This document shows, piece after piece, positions 51,294-60,408 of a DNA stretch of 64,000 nt. This DNA is from Ciceribacter ferrooxidans (GTDB lineage: Bacteria; Pseudomonadota; Alphaproteobacteria; Rhizobiales; Rhizobiaceae). Position 1 is the first letter of the stretch. Every line of letters begins with the position of its first letter. A program made the position numbers and the translations under genes. The stretch lies in contig NZ_SDVB01000102.1 of the NCBI RefSeq assembly GCF_004137355.1, positions 1 to 64,000 of the forward strand, given 5' to 3'. Under the pieces are notes generated by a model, which saw only the letters and a program-made list of their open reading frames with translations, searched no databases and was not told the origin of the DNA.

Positions 51294-52523
51294 TCACGTG
51301 CCCGCTGCTCTCCGCCGGGCGAGACCCATGACGACGATCGCCGCGATCATTAGGCCGCCGGCGGCGAGAAAGGTGAGCCGCATTCCGGCTGCGATCGCGG
51401 CGGGGGCGGCATGGGCGAGATCCTCCGTGCCGGTACCGAGCGCGAAGACGGCGCCCATGACGGCGGCGCCGCCGACCAAGCCGACATTGCGCGAGAGGCC
51501 GAGCAAGCCGGAGACGGTGCCGCGGCGGTCACTCGGCACGCCGGCGAGCGTCGCGACATTGTTGGCGGCCTGGAAGAGCTGGTAGCCCGGCGTCAGGACC
51601 CCAATGGCCAGCACATAGCCGGCGAGGCCGATCGCATCCGGCAGGAGTGCCAGCAGGAAGGCGCCGGCCGCCAGAGCCAGAAGTCCGGCCGCAAGCACCC
51701 GGCCCGTTCCCCAGGCATCGACCAGCCGACCGGAGGGAACCCCGCTGAAAATCGAGATCACCGGACCGACGGACATGACGAGGCCGACCAGCATTTCCTT
51801 CAGGCCGAGACCGAAGCCCAGATAGAAGGGGCCGACCACCAGCGTCGTCATCATCACCGCGGCGACGGCGAGGTTGACGACGAGATTGGGCACGATGGTC
51901 CGGTCGAACGCTGTCCTGGTGTTCGATGACGACGTCTTCACGCCCGCGCAGGCCGGCAGAATGGCGATGGCGAGGATGAGCGCGAGCCCCGCGAGCGGCG
52001 CCTGAACGAGGAAGACGCCGCGCCATCCCGTCGCCGGGACCAGCATGCCGCCGAGCACCGGGCCGAGGGCCATTCCGAGAGCGGACATGGTGCCGAGCAG
52101 GCCCATCGCCCGGCCGACCCGCGCCTCGCCCGCCGTCTCGCGGATCAGCGCCATGGAAAGCGTCATGAGGAATGCCGCGCCGATACCCTGCACGGCCCGC
52201 GCGGCGACGAGCAGCGGCAGGCTCGGCGCGAGACCGCAGATCAGCGAGGCGACGGCGAAGAGGCCGAGCCCGGCGACGAGCATGCGCTTGAGCCCGTGGA
52301 CATCGCCGAGGCGCCCGGCGACGACCACCGCCGCCGTCAGTCCCGCGAGATAGGCAACGACGACCGCCTGCACGGCACCGAAGGAGGCGGAGAACGCCGT
52401 CGCGAGCGCCGGCAGCGCAATGTTGGCGATGCTGGTGCCGAGCGAGGCGAGCAGCATTGCGAGCGCGAGCGTCGCCGCGATCATCCCTGTCCGTTCTTTC
52501 CTGTCTGTTTCTGCCTGCTTCAT
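51294..52523 (-). CDS. MFS efflux transporter
   Basis: This is a 409-residue major facilitator with about 12 helices. The loop 2-3 motif is G-R-L-G-D-V-H-G-L-K-R, and motif C-like G-P-V-L-G-G lies in helix 5 (GMALGPVLGG), which indicates a drug:proton antiporter. ATG at 52523 with AAGGGG upstream is preferred; an in-frame ATG at 52550 would begin inside the shared operator region. It is divergent from a MerR regulator with a SoxR-like box between them, so it is probably induced by a redox-active or toxic compound. Confidence 0.88.
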   Translation of the reverse strand: MKQAETDRKERTGMIAATLALAMLLASLGTSIANIALPALATAFSASFGAVQAVVVAYLAGLTAAVVVAGRLGDVHGLKRMLVAGLGLFAVASLICGLAPSLPLLVAARAVQGIGAAFLMTLSMALIRETAGEARVGRAMGLLGTMSALGMALGPVLGGMLVPATGWRGVFLVQAPLAGLALILAIAILPACAGVKTSSSNTRTAFDRTIVPNLVVNLAVAAVMMTTLVVGPFYLGFGLGLKEMLVGLVMSVGPVISIFSGVPSGRLVDAWGTGRVLAAGLLALAAGAFLLALLPDAIGLAGYVLAIGVLTPGYQLFQAANNVATLAGVPSDRRGTVSGLLGLSRNVGLVGGAAVMGAVFALGTGTEDLAHAAPAAIAAGMRLTFLAAGGLMIAAIVVMGLARRRAAGT

Positions 52524-52565
52524 CGGCTTGCCCCTTGCGTGATTTGTCATTCAGGAGCAGGCTAC

Positions 52566-52587
52566 GACTTCAAGTCAACTTGAGGTC
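52566..52587. promoter_or_regulatory. SoxR-like MerR operator
   Basis: GACTTCAAGT-CA-ACTTGAGGTC is a 22-bp dyad with one mismatch. It differs from the classical SoxR box (CCTCAAGTTAACTTGAGG) at only two positions in the core. It lies immediately upstream of the MerR gene and in the promoter region of the MFS gene. Confidence 0.7.
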
Positions 52588-52591
52588 AAGC

Positions 52592-53035
52592 ATGAAATTT
52601 CTCGATATCGGAGAGGTCGCGGCGGCAAGCGGAGTGGCGCCCTCGGCACTGCGCTACTACGAAGAGGTAGGGTTGATCGCCTCGGTGTCGCGGCACGGCC
52701 TGCGCCGGCAGTTTCCGCCCGAGGTGCTGCTGCAACTGAAGCTGATCGCGATGGGGCGCTCGGCCGGATTCTCGCTCGACGAGATCGGCGGGATGTTCGG
52801 CCGCAACGGCATGCCGGAATTGCCGCGCGACGTGCTGCACCAGAAGGCCGACGACCTCGACCGGCAGATCCAGGAACTTTCGGCGCTCCGCGACACGCTG
52901 CGCCATGTCGCCGACTGCCCCGCCCCCTCGCACATGGAGTGCCCTACCTTCCGGCGTCTGGTGGATGTGGCGGGCAAACGCGGCAGGCGGCGGGTGACGT
53001 CGAAGGACGGGCAGGCGCGTCCGCGCCGCGGTTGA
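52592..53035 (+). CDS. MerR-family regulator (SoxR-like, without the Fe-S cysteine cluster)
   Basis: This is a 147-residue MerR protein. The DNA-binding domain begins L-D-I-G-E-V-A-A-A-S-G-V-A-P-S-A-L-R-Y-Y-E and continues with G-L-I-A-S and H-G-L-R-R-Q-F. The dimer helix is followed by D-C-P-A-P-S-H-M-E-C-P-T-F. SoxR needs four clustered cysteines (C-x2-C-x-C-x5-C) for its [2Fe-2S] centre; only two cysteines are present here. The operator it presumably binds is nevertheless SoxR-like. It probably controls itself and the divergent MFS exporter. The inducer is unknown. Confidence 0.85.
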   Translation: MKFLDIGEVAAASGVAPSALRYYEEVGLIASVSRHGLRRQFPPEVLLQLKLIAMGRSAGFSLDEIGGMFGRNGMPELPRDVLHQKADDLDRQIQELSALRDTLRHVADCPAPSHMECPTFRRLVDVAGKRGRRRVTSKDGQARPRRG

Positions 53036-53070
53036 CGGCTTCGGGGCTCTGCCGTGGACGTCGGCAGGGC

Positions 53071-53655
53071 TTAAGGAGCCGTCACCACCAGGGCCTTGCA
53101 GGCGATGGCGCCTTCGCGGCGGTAGCTGTGGGGCACGCTGGAATCGAAATACATCGCGTCGCCGGCATGAAGCATGGTTTCCTCCCCGTCGACGTCGACC
53201 GAGAGGCGACCGCTCAGCACGTAGATGAACTCCGCGCTGCCGTGCCGGTGCGGCTCCGACGGCGGTGCGTCGGCGGGGAATTCGGCATAGTAGGACTCCA
53301 TCCGGCGGTCCGCGGCCGGATAGTCCAGGCTTTCGAACAGCCAGGCGGGCGGCCCGTCGCCTGCCGGCACCGGCAGCCTGATCCGTTCTCCCTTGCGCAC
53401 CACCGCGATCAGCGGCCTGTCCTTTTCCGGCGCAAAGAAGTGATCGAGGCCGACGCCGAAGACCATCGCGATGCGGACCAGGGTGGGCAGGGTCGGGAAG
53501 AGCTGGCCACGCTCGATCTTCGACAGCATGGCCGGCGAAAGCCCGGTATGGGCGCCGAGCTGCACCAGGCCGAGCTTCTTCTTCAGTCGCAGCGTCCTGA
53601 TGCGGGGGCCGATCGCATAGCGCTGAAGTTCGTTGGTGAGCGTCTCGGACAGCAT
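53071..53655 (-). CDS. XRE-family regulator with cupin domain
   Basis: This is a 194-residue regulator: an N-terminal XRE helix-turn-helix (IRTLRLKKKLGLVQLGAHTG, L-S-P-A-M-L-S-K-I-E-R-G) and a C-terminal cupin sensor domain (EPHRHGSAEFIYVLSGRLSV, LHAGDAMYFDSSVPHSYR). Such proteins often respond to small metabolites and control nearby catabolic or transport genes. It is divergent from the fasciclin gene with 164 bp between them. Confidence 0.9.
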   Translation of the reverse strand: MLSETLTNELQRYAIGPRIRTLRLKKKLGLVQLGAHTGLSPAMLSKIERGQLFPTLPTLVRIAMVFGVGLDHFFAPEKDRPLIAVVRKGERIRLPVPAGDGPPAWLFESLDYPAADRRMESYYAEFPADAPPSEPHRHGSAEFIYVLSGRLSVDVDGEETMLHAGDAMYFDSSVPHSYRREGAIACKALVVTAP

Positions 53656-53819
53656 GTCTGCAAACCTTGTTTTCGTCTCATGAACGCTTCTTTAGCGCGA
53701 TTTTCAGCTTATGAAAATCTACTTAATTATCACGAACATGTTATTGGTAAGAAAAAGATTTCTCACCAGATGATAATTCGTGCCCTGCCAAGCGGGCATG
53801 TCATCGAGAGGAAAGTGCC

Positions 53820-54305
53820 ATGAAACTGAAGACAGCCATTCTTGCCGCAGCGATCGGCCTCGCGGGCATCCAGGGCGCCTCGGCCGCAGAGAAAGACATC
53901 GTCGACACGGCGGTCGGAGCGGGCCAGTTCAAGACGCTCGCCGCCGCGCTCGACGCAGCCGGTCTGGTGTCGACCCTGAAGGGGGCCGGTCCGTTTACAG
54001 TCTTTGCGCCCACCGACGAGGCCTTCGCCAAGCTGCCGGCCGGCACCGTGGAGGGCCTGCTGAAGCCCGAAAACAAGCAGCAGCTTACCGAAATCCTGAC
54101 CTATCACGTCGTGCCCGGCAAGGTGATGGCCGCGGATGTCGCGGGGCTCGACGAGGCGAAGACGGTGAACGGCAAGGCGATCGACATCACCGTCGACGGC
54201 CAGTCGGTCAAGGTGAACGACGCCAGCGTCATCAAGACGGACATCGCCGCCTCGAACGGCGTCATCCATGTGATCGACACGGTGATCCTGCCGCCCGAGG
54301 GCTGA
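53820..54305 (+). CDS. Secreted fasciclin-domain protein
   Basis: This is a 161-residue protein with a signal peptide ([16 protein letters not shown], cleavage near A-S-A-A) and one FAS1 domain: [29 protein letters not shown] and Y-H-V-V-P-G-K, ending [10 protein letters not shown]. Rhizobial FAS1 proteins (Nex18 type) have been linked to surface adhesion and symbiosis. AGAGGAAA precedes the ATG. The DUF378 gene follows by 25 bp in the same direction. Confidence 0.9.
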   Translation: MKLKTAILAAAIGLAGIQGASAAEKDIVDTAVGAGQFKTLAAALDAAGLVSTLKGAGPFTVFAPTDEAFAKLPAGTVEGLLKPENKQQLTEILTYHVVPGKVMAADVAGLDEAKTVNGKAIDITVDGQSVKVNDASVIKTDIAASNGVIHVIDTVILPPEG

Positions 54306-54330
54306 TCCGACCCAAACGAGGAGAACAGAC

Positions 54331-54555
54331 ATGACCTTCATCAACGTGCTGACACTCGCCCTCGTGATCGTCGGTGGGCTCAACTGGGGGCTGGTGGGCC
54401 TCTTCGGCTTCGACCTCGTCGCCGCGATCTTCGGCGCCGACTCGCTGCTCGCCGGAACCGTCTACGTGCTGGTGGGATTATCCGCCGTCTGGCAGCTCAT
54501 TCCGCTTTCGTCCGCCTTGGGCGCCCGCGAACTCGCCGCCGAGCATAAGCGGTAG
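54331..54555 (+). CDS. DUF378 membrane protein
   Basis: This is a 74-residue protein with two membrane helices and the DUF378 signature V-G-G-L-N-W-G-L-V-G-L-F-G-F-D-L-V, then Y-V-L-V-G-L-S-A-V-W. AGGAGAACAG precedes the ATG. It lies in one unit with the fasciclin gene and is followed directly by an intrinsic terminator. Confidence 0.9.
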   Translation: MTFINVLTLALVIVGGLNWGLVGLFGFDLVAAIFGADSLLAGTVYVLVGLSAVWQLIPLSSALGARELAAEHKR

Positions 54556-54562
54556 TCCCTCG

Positions 54563-54602
54563 GAGGGAGCGTCCGGTCCGCCGGGTGCTCCCTCTGGTTT
54601 TT
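54563..54602 (+). terminator. Intrinsic terminator after the fasciclin-DUF378 unit
   Basis: GAGGGAGC (54563-54570) pairs with GCTCCCTC (54587-54594); TTTTT follows at 54598-54602. It is located 8 bp past the DUF378 stop. Confidence 0.8.
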
Positions 54603-54805
54603 CTGGCGTCGATATCTTCTCGGGAGAGACGAGTTCGCGGCTCAAGACCTGATGGTCTTCTCCGAATCCGCCAGAAGGCGATCCAAGCGCGCCGAAACCT
54701 CCTTACTGTTATGGCGCACCGGATCAGCGGCAGCGGCATCGAGGCTGGCGCGGATCGCGTCGAGGCGCTGGCCGCGTTCCTGCTTTCATCGGTGCCTGAG
54801 GGGCA

Positions 54806-55695
54806 CTACGCTTGCGTGACAATTGGGGAGGTTCGAGCAGCGCCAGATGTGTCGATATCGTGTGCTCTGAGGAATGCCTCGATGGCTTCTACGACGGTTC
54901 GCGCCTTGAAGACGATGCCAAGATCGATCATTTCCTGCTGCTGCGCCATCGGTTGAGTTTGTGTGGGAATTGGTACTGGGATAATTTGGTTCAACTGGGT
55001 GCGAAAAAATACGGCAGCAATGACACCTACAAAGTGGAAGCGTGAGCCGATCGCAATTCCTCCCGCCTTCATCGCATATGTGCCCTGATTCAGAATAAAC
55101 ACAGGACTGCCACTAGAGCCACCGAACACTGACGCATCAATAAGGAATCGTGGCGTACCTTCAAAATCTACTTCAATCGGACTGGCTGTAGTTCCCCGGC
55201 GAGCAACCGGCAAGAGATTCTTGCTATCCCACACTCCATTTGGATAACCAATAAATGTAACAGACTCTACGGCGTCCAGTTCCCTAGTCTGTTGCGCAGT
55301 TGGAATGAGGTGATTGTCTACCGCGCGGAAAAATAGATCAACTCCGTGGTGTTGCCGGGCAAACTCGAGCAGGGGAACGAACGGACAAATCGCAATGTCG
55401 ATAGATGGATCGGGATGGCCGAACCACATACTTGACCAATCGTCTTGACCAACGTTCAGAGAAAAACCGTCGCCGAGCGATGGAAGTCCATCCTTTTGCT
55501 TCAGAAAGGAAAAGCGCCCTTCGCGCATGCCCATCACGACATGCTTGTTAGTAACGACGAAAGGGCCTGCTTGTCTCCGCCGAACTTGTATCCAAAAAAG
55601 AAGCCAGTCCCAGAGCCTTGGCTTTTGGCTGCCGTGACTGTGTCAATGCGTACTGTCGAAAAGAACAACTGTTCCGAGATCGTACTGACCTGCAT
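54806..55695 (-). pseudogene. Trypsin-like serine protease gene with a frameshift
   Basis: Two frames together give one trypsin-like peptidase. The first (from the ATG at 55695) reads LFFSTVRIDTVTAAKSQGSG, T-G-F-F-F-G-Y-K-F, then loses homology. After a -1 shift near 55567 the other frame reads P-F-V-V-T-N-K-H-V-V (catalytic His), D-P-S-I-D-I-A-I-C-P (Asp) and F-G-G-S-S-G-S-P-V-F (Ser). The break lies at GGCCCTTTCG; adding one C or T restores a continuous 296-codon frame. No slippery heptamer is in phase, so a real one-base loss or a sequencing error is likelier than programmed shifting. The gene is lower in GC than its neighbours and abuts tRNA-Ser. Confidence 0.75.
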
Positions 55696-55733
55696 CTTGC
55701 AAGATCCGTGCTTCAAATGAGGCGCTTTGGCCG

Positions 55734-55823
55734 TGGCGGACAGGGTGGGATTCGAACCCACGGTACGGTTCCCCGCACGACGGTTTTCAAGACCGTTGCC
55801 TTAAACCACTCGGCCACCTGTCC
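55734..55823 (-). tRNA. tRNA-Ser (anticodon UGA)
   Basis: Acceptor arms GGACAGG and CCTGTCC, discriminator G and an encoded CCA are visible, with D-arm GGCCGAGTGG, anticodon stem-loop ACGGT-CTTGAAA-ACCGT (anticodon TGA), a long variable arm and the T-loop GTTCGAATC. The 90-nt length and long variable arm fit a serine tRNA reading UCA. Confidence 0.95.
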
Positions 55824-56163
55824 GGCGCATGGCGTTATGCGCAATGGCGCGAAACTTGGCAAGAGCGTTCGCTGGCGGGGCGTTGAAAATCGGGCGGTGA
55901 GTGCGTTTTGAATATTGCCTAACGTCAAATGCCTTCCGCTAAGGGAAGAGGAAGCCGAACGCGGCGTCCGGCATGGTATAATTTACCGGTCGTTAACCAT
56001 TGATCTTGCATCATAGAACAAAGTTGCGACACTTCGCGCCCCCTCTGCCATGTTGTCGACAAGTTTATCTTCCTGATATAGCCAAGTGACCGGGAAGAGG
56101 GGCATTGTTTCCTGGTCGCGTGGCGGAGCTGTTTGCCGCAGCGTGAACGAACAAGTGGGGCGT
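55824..56163. other. Intergenic region between tRNA-Ser and rlpA
   Basis: I see no gene here. The tRNA promoter must lie at its left end (minus strand) and the rlpA promoter at its right end. The few open frames have no ribosome binding site or family. Confidence 0.4.
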
Positions 56164-57231
56164 ATGAGTTTCGATCGCGGTGGAGCTGTGAGGAGCGGTG
56201 CAAGGTGGATCGCCTTGTCGGTCCTTTGCGTGAGTGTGGCATCGTGCGCGAGCACCGAGGGCAAGAAGAAGACCCGCCACGGTAAGGAATATTTCTCCGA
56301 ATCCGAATACGGCGTGAAGGCGAGCCCGCGCGTCGCCACCGGGAAGAACATTCCGAAGGGCGGCGGGCGCTATCTCGTCGGCAACCCTTATGTCGTCAAG
56401 GGCAAGGTCTACGTTCCCAAGGAAAATCCCCGATACGACAAGGTGGGGATCGCCTCCTGGTACGGCTCGGCCTTCCACGGACGCAAGACCGCCAACGGCG
56501 AGGTCTACGACCAGTTCTACCTTTCCGCCGCGCACCCGACCCTGCCGCTGCCGAGCTATGCGCGGGTGACGAATACCGAGAACGGCAATTCGGTGATCGT
56601 GCGCGTCAACGACCGCGGACCTTTCCATTCCAACCGCATCATCGACCTTTCGAACAAGACCGCCGATCTTCTCGACATGACGCATAGCGGCACCGGCAAG
56701 GTGCGCGTGCAATATGTCGGCCCGGCCCGCATGGACGGGCATGACATGCCCTATCTCATGGCCTCCTACATCAAGAAGGGCGACCGCTTCCCGCTGGTCG
56801 ATCCCGCCGGCCAGTTCGCGAGCGGCGTGATGGTCGCCTCGGCCGATCCGGCCGCTGTTCCGCTTCCCGCACCTTCGCCGATGGCGATGGCGGAGACGCC
56901 GGCGCCGGCCATCCAGACGAGCCTTGCAGGCCCGACACCTTCGGAAGCCTTCGGCGGTCAGCAGATCGTGCCGGCCGCGCTCGATTCCTTCACCGGCTTC
57001 GTGCTGCTGCCGGAACTCGGCCCCTTACCCTATGAGCGGCCTCAGCCCGGCCTCGGCGACGGCGCGAGCTATGCCTCGGCCTATGCCGAGGAACCGACCG
57101 TCACCGTGCGTCTTGCCTTCGACGCGGTTATGGTGCGCAATGACGGCCTGACCGAGGGTGCGATTCTGGCCTCGGCCCGGCGCGCAGCGGCAGCGAAGAC
57201 CTCGTCCGCCGGCGCCAAACCGGCGCGGTGA
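56164..57231 (+). CDS. rlpA: RlpA-like lipoprotein (septal ring lytic transglycosylase family)
   Basis: This is a 355-residue lipoprotein. The signal peptide ends in a lipobox at C28 (VSVASCAS). The RlpA double-psi barrel spans about residues 95-190: V-G-I-A-S-W-Y-G-S-A-F-H-G-R-K-T-A-N-G-E, T-L-P-L-P-S-Y-A-R-V-T-N, V-I-V-R-V-N-D-R-G-P-F and the R-I-I-D-L-S segment with its active-site Asp region. The C-terminal 150 residues are Pro/Ala-rich and carry no SPOR domain. It cleaves or binds denuded peptidoglycan strands at the outer membrane. The carboxypeptidase homologue follows by 58 bp and is probably co-transcribed. Confidence 0.88.
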   Translation: MSFDRGGAVRSGARWIALSVLCVSVASCASTEGKKKTRHGKEYFSESEYGVKASPRVATGKNIPKGGGRYLVGNPYVVKGKVYVPKENPRYDKVGIASWYGSAFHGRKTANGEVYDQFYLSAAHPTLPLPSYARVTNTENGNSVIVRVNDRGPFHSNRIIDLSNKTADLLDMTHSGTGKVRVQYVGPARMDGHDMPYLMASYIKKGDRFPLVDPAGQFASGVMVASADPAAVPLPAPSPMAMAETPAPAIQTSLAGPTPSEAFGGQQIVPAALDSFTGFVLLPELGPLPYERPQPGLGDGASYASAYAEEPTVTVRLAFDAVMVRNDGLTEGAILASARRAAAAKTSSAGAKPAR

Positions 57232-57289
57232 CGTTCGGGCTGCGACTGGCCGTCCGCCCGACGAGAGGAAGGCGGGCCGAAGGCAGACG

Positions 57290-58525
57290 ATGACGGGAAA
57301 AGGCTTTGCGATATCCATGGGTTCCAGCCCGGCCCGGCGCTTTGCCGAGGCATCTGTCGTCCGCCGTCTTGTGGCCATGTTCGCCGTTCTTTTCCTCGTC
57401 CTCTTAACCGGCCTGCCGGCGACCGCGCAGCAGAAGGCCGCCCCCGTCTTCGAGACCAAGGCGGGCCAAGCCTATCTGATCGAGGCCTCGACCGGCACCA
57501 TCCTGCTTTCGAAGAACCCGACGAAGGCGCTGGCGCCGGCCTCGCTCGCCAAGATGATGACGCTCGAAGTCGTCTTCGATGCGCTGAAGCGGGGCGAAGT
57601 GAGCCTCGATACCGTCTACAAGGTGTCCGAGCATGCCTGGCGGACCGGGGGCGCGCCGTCGCGCACCTCGACGATGTTCGCCGCGCTCAATTCGCTGCTG
57701 CGGGTGGAGGATCTTCTCAAAGGGGTCGCCGTCCAGATGGCGAACGACGGCTGCATCGTGCTCGCGGAGGGGATGGCCGGCAGCGAGGAAAAGTTCGCCG
57801 AACGCATGAATGCGCGCGCGACCGCAATCGGGCTTACCGACACGCATTTTGCCAATCCGACCGGGCTTCCCGATCCCGCCAACCGCACGTCGGTCAAGGA
57901 CATGGTGACGCTCGCGCGGCACCTTCAGACGGCCTATCCGGACTTCTACCGGCTGCTGTCGCTGCCGGACTTCGAGTGGAACAAGATCTACCAGCGCAAC
58001 CGCAATCCGATGCTGGCGGCCGGCATCGGCGCCGACGGGCTCGCCACCGGCTTTGCCGAAGGGGAGGGGTTCTCGATCCTGACCTCTGCGGAGCAGAACG
58101 GCCGGCGGCTTTTCCTCGCGATGGGCGGGCTTGCGACCGACAAGGACCGGCGCGAGGAGGCGGTCAGGCTCCTCAAATGGGCTTTCGAGAACTTCGAGAT
58201 GCGCACCGTCTTCAAGGCGGGCGAGACAATCGGGCAGGCGAGCGTCTACGGCGGCGATCGCGGCAAGGTCGACCTCGTCGCGGCAGCGCCGGTCGAGATC
58301 TACATCCCGGTGACGAACCCCGAACGGCTTTCCGCCCGGATCGTCTATCGCTGGCCGCTCGACGCACCCGTGTCGCAGGGACAGGATGTGGGGACGCTCA
58401 GAATCACCGCAGGCGACAGGCTGCTGCGCGAGGTGCCGCTGAAGACCGCCGCGGCGGTCGGGCCGGGCACGCTGCGGCAGAAGGCGACCGACGCGCTGAT
58501 CGAACTCCTGTTCTTCTGGCTGTAG
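57290..58525 (+). CDS. D-alanyl-D-alanine carboxypeptidase homologue with degenerate motifs
   Basis: This is a 411-residue low-molecular-weight PBP homologue (DacA family). A membrane-type signal (VAMFAVLFLVLLTGLPATAQ) leads into the peptidase S11 domain with A-P-A-S85-L-A-K88-M-M, the nucleophile motif. The second motif, normally S-x-N, reads M150-A-N152. The third, normally K-T-G, reads A252-T-G. A C-terminal PBP5 domain and hydrophobic end (IELLFFWL) follow. The missing Ser and Lys predict little or no carboxypeptidase activity, so it may bind peptidoglycan or act as a regulator. ATG at 57290 begins MTGKGFAISM. Confidence 0.88.
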   Translation: MTGKGFAISMGSSPARRFAEASVVRRLVAMFAVLFLVLLTGLPATAQQKAAPVFETKAGQAYLIEASTGTILLSKNPTKALAPASLAKMMTLEVVFDALKRGEVSLDTVYKVSEHAWRTGGAPSRTSTMFAALNSLLRVEDLLKGVAVQMANDGCIVLAEGMAGSEEKFAERMNARATAIGLTDTHFANPTGLPDPANRTSVKDMVTLARHLQTAYPDFYRLLSLPDFEWNKIYQRNRNPMLAAGIGADGLATGFAEGEGFSILTSAEQNGRRLFLAMGGLATDKDRREEAVRLLKWAFENFEMRTVFKAGETIGQASVYGGDRGKVDLVAAAPVEIYIPVTNPERLSARIVYRWPLDAPVSQGQDVGTLRITAGDRLLREVPLKTAAAVGPGTLRQKATDALIELLFFWL

Positions 58526-58603
58526 AGCGCTTCCGGCTCCGATACGGCTTGCCGAGGTTTCCCGGCACGGGCATATGGGATAGAAACGAAAGCGGGCCGG
58601 CAC

Positions 58604-59314
58604 GTGCGCCGGGATGACGGGAAGCAGAGATTGGCGACGGGACGGGGATTGTTCGTAACATTCGAAGGCGGCGAGGGGGCCGGCAAGTCGACGCAGATCC
58701 GCCGGCTTGCCGAGGCGCTGAAGGCCCGCGGCCTCGAAGTGCTGGTCACCCGCGAACCCGGCGGTTCGCCGGGTGCCGAGGCGTTGCGCCACGTGCTCTT
58801 GTCGGGTGCGGCGGAGGATTTCGGCGTGCGCATGGAGGCACTGCTCTTCGCCGCCGCCCGCAACGACCACGTGGAGACGGTGATCCGCCCGGCGCTCGAA
58901 AGGGGTGCGGTGGTGCTCTGCGACCGCTTCATGGATTCCTCGCGCGTCTACCAGGGTGTCACCGGCAATCTTGAATCGGAATTCATCGATACGCTCGAGC
59001 GGGTGGCGGTGGACGGCGTGGTGCCCGACCTTACCCTCATCCTCGACCTGCCGGCCGAGCGCGGGCTCGAACGGGCGCGCGGCAGGGCCGAACCGGGCGC
59101 GAACAGCGCGCCGGACCGGTTCGAAAAGGAAGAACTGGAGACGCACGAGAAGCGGCGCCAGGGCTTTCTCGATATCGCCGCCGCCGATCCGAAACGCTGT
59201 CGGGTGGTGGATGCCGGCCGGCCGATCGAGGCGATCGCCGCCGAAATACTCGCACTGGTCGAGCCGCTGTCGCTCGAGCTGCGAAGGACGGAAAGACCGG
59301 TGACGGCCGAATGA
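58604..59314 (+). CDS. tmk: Thymidylate kinase
   Basis: This is a 236-residue dTMP kinase. Motifs are the P-loop [26 protein letters not shown], the D-R-F-M-D-S-S region and a lid-like segment with R-A-E-P-G-A-N. It phosphorylates dTMP to dTDP. The start is uncertain: GTG at 58604 or TTG at 58631 (preceded by GGAAGC); the latter would be nearer the usual length. It overlaps holB by 4 bases (ATGA), a gene order common in bacteria. Confidence 0.93.
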   Translation: MRRDDGKQRLATGRGLFVTFEGGEGAGKSTQIRRLAEALKARGLEVLVTREPGGSPGAEALRHVLLSGAAEDFGVRMEALLFAAARNDHVETVIRPALERGAVVLCDRFMDSSRVYQGVTGNLESEFIDTLERVAVDGVVPDLTLILDLPAERGLERARGRAEPGANSAPDRFEKEELETHEKRRQGFLDIAAADPKRCRVVDAGRPIEAIAAEILALVEPLSLELRRTERPVTAE

Positions 59315-60336
59315 GCGACGAACGCCAGGGACTTCTCGACGGCGCGGCACCGCCGCTCGGCACGGCCAGGCTCTTTGGCCACGAGGCGCCGGAGCGCTTC
59401 CTCGCCGAGAGCTATCGCTCCGGCAAGGGGCACCATGCGATCCTGATCGAGGGACCGGAGGGGATCGGCAAGGCGACGCTCGCCTTCCGTTTCGCCGCCC
59501 ACGTGCTTGCCCATCCGGAACCGTCGCAGGCGCCCGCCGAGCTTGCCGATCCCGATCCCGGCTCGGCGCTCGTGCGCCAGCTCGCCTCGGGCGCCAGCCA
59601 CAACCTCCTCCATCTCACCCGGCCCGTCGACGAGAAGACCGGCAAACTGCGCGGCGCCATCACCATCGACGAGGTGCGCAAGGCGGGCCGCTTCTTCTCC
59701 CAGACCTCGGGCACGGGGAACTGGCGCATCGTCATCATCGATCCGGCCGACGACCTGAACCGCAATGCCGCGAACGCCATCCTGAAGATTCTCGAGGAGC
59801 CGCCGAAGCGGGCGATGTTCCTGGTGCTGAGCCATGCGCCGGGCAAGCTCCTGCCGACCATCCGCTCGCGCTGCCTGCCGCTGAAGCTCGAGCCGCTCGA
59901 TGCGTCGAACATGGAGCGGGCGCTCGGTCAGCTCGGGATTACCCTTTCCGGCGGGCAGCGGGAGACAGTGCTCGCGCTCGCCAAGGGCAGCGTCGCCCGG
60001 GCGCTGAAGGTCATCAATTACGGCGGGCTCGACATCATCGCGGCCTTCGACGAACTGCTCGCGGCACAGGGGCCGGCGGCGCGCAAGATCATGCACCGGA
60101 TCGCCGACGCGCTGAGCGCCAGGGACAGCGACGTCGCCTTCGGCTTCTTCGTCGAGCATCTCGGCGACCATCTCCACGAGCAGGCGAGGGCGGCGGCCCT
60201 TTCCGGGGCGATCGGCGAGGCCGACCATTTTGCGAGGCTTTCCTCCTCCGTCACGGAGCAGCTTGCCGTCAGCGCCGCCTACAACCTCGACCGCAAGCAG
60301 ACCATCCTCGATGTGCTGGCTGCGGTTACGCGCTGA
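59311..60336 (+). CDS. holB: DNA polymerase III delta' subunit
   Basis: This is a 341-residue clamp-loader subunit of the AAA+ type. It has [10 protein letters not shown] (P-loop remnant), [33 protein letters not shown] and T-I-R-S-R-C (the sensor and SRC motif), followed by an alpha-helical collar domain. It starts inside the tmk stop (ATGA), so the two are coupled. Confidence 0.93.
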   Translation: MSDERQGLLDGAAPPLGTARLFGHEAPERFLAESYRSGKGHHAILIEGPEGIGKATLAFRFAAHVLAHPEPSQAPAELADPDPGSALVRQLASGASHNLLHLTRPVDEKTGKLRGAITIDEVRKAGRFFSQTSGTGNWRIVIIDPADDLNRNAANAILKILEEPPKRAMFLVLSHAPGKLLPTIRSRCLPLKLEPLDASNMERALGQLGITLSGGQRETVLALAKGSVARALKVINYGGLDIIAAFDELLAAQGPAARKIMHRIADALSARDSDVAFGFFVEHLGDHLHEQARAAALSGAIGEADHFARLSSSVTEQLAVSAAYNLDRKQTILDVLAAVTR

Positions 60337-60408
60337 AGCCGCGAGGCGGACGTGGGATTGATGCCACGCCTCCCTGACGCGCCGCTCGATGCGGTCGGAT
60401 TGCCGGGC

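Noticed and set aside
55560-55575. Programmed -1 frameshift in the trypsin-like protease gene
   Set aside because: The run CCCTTTC is not in the phase required for an X-XXY-YYZ slippery site relative to the upstream frame, so a mutation or sequencing error is more likely.
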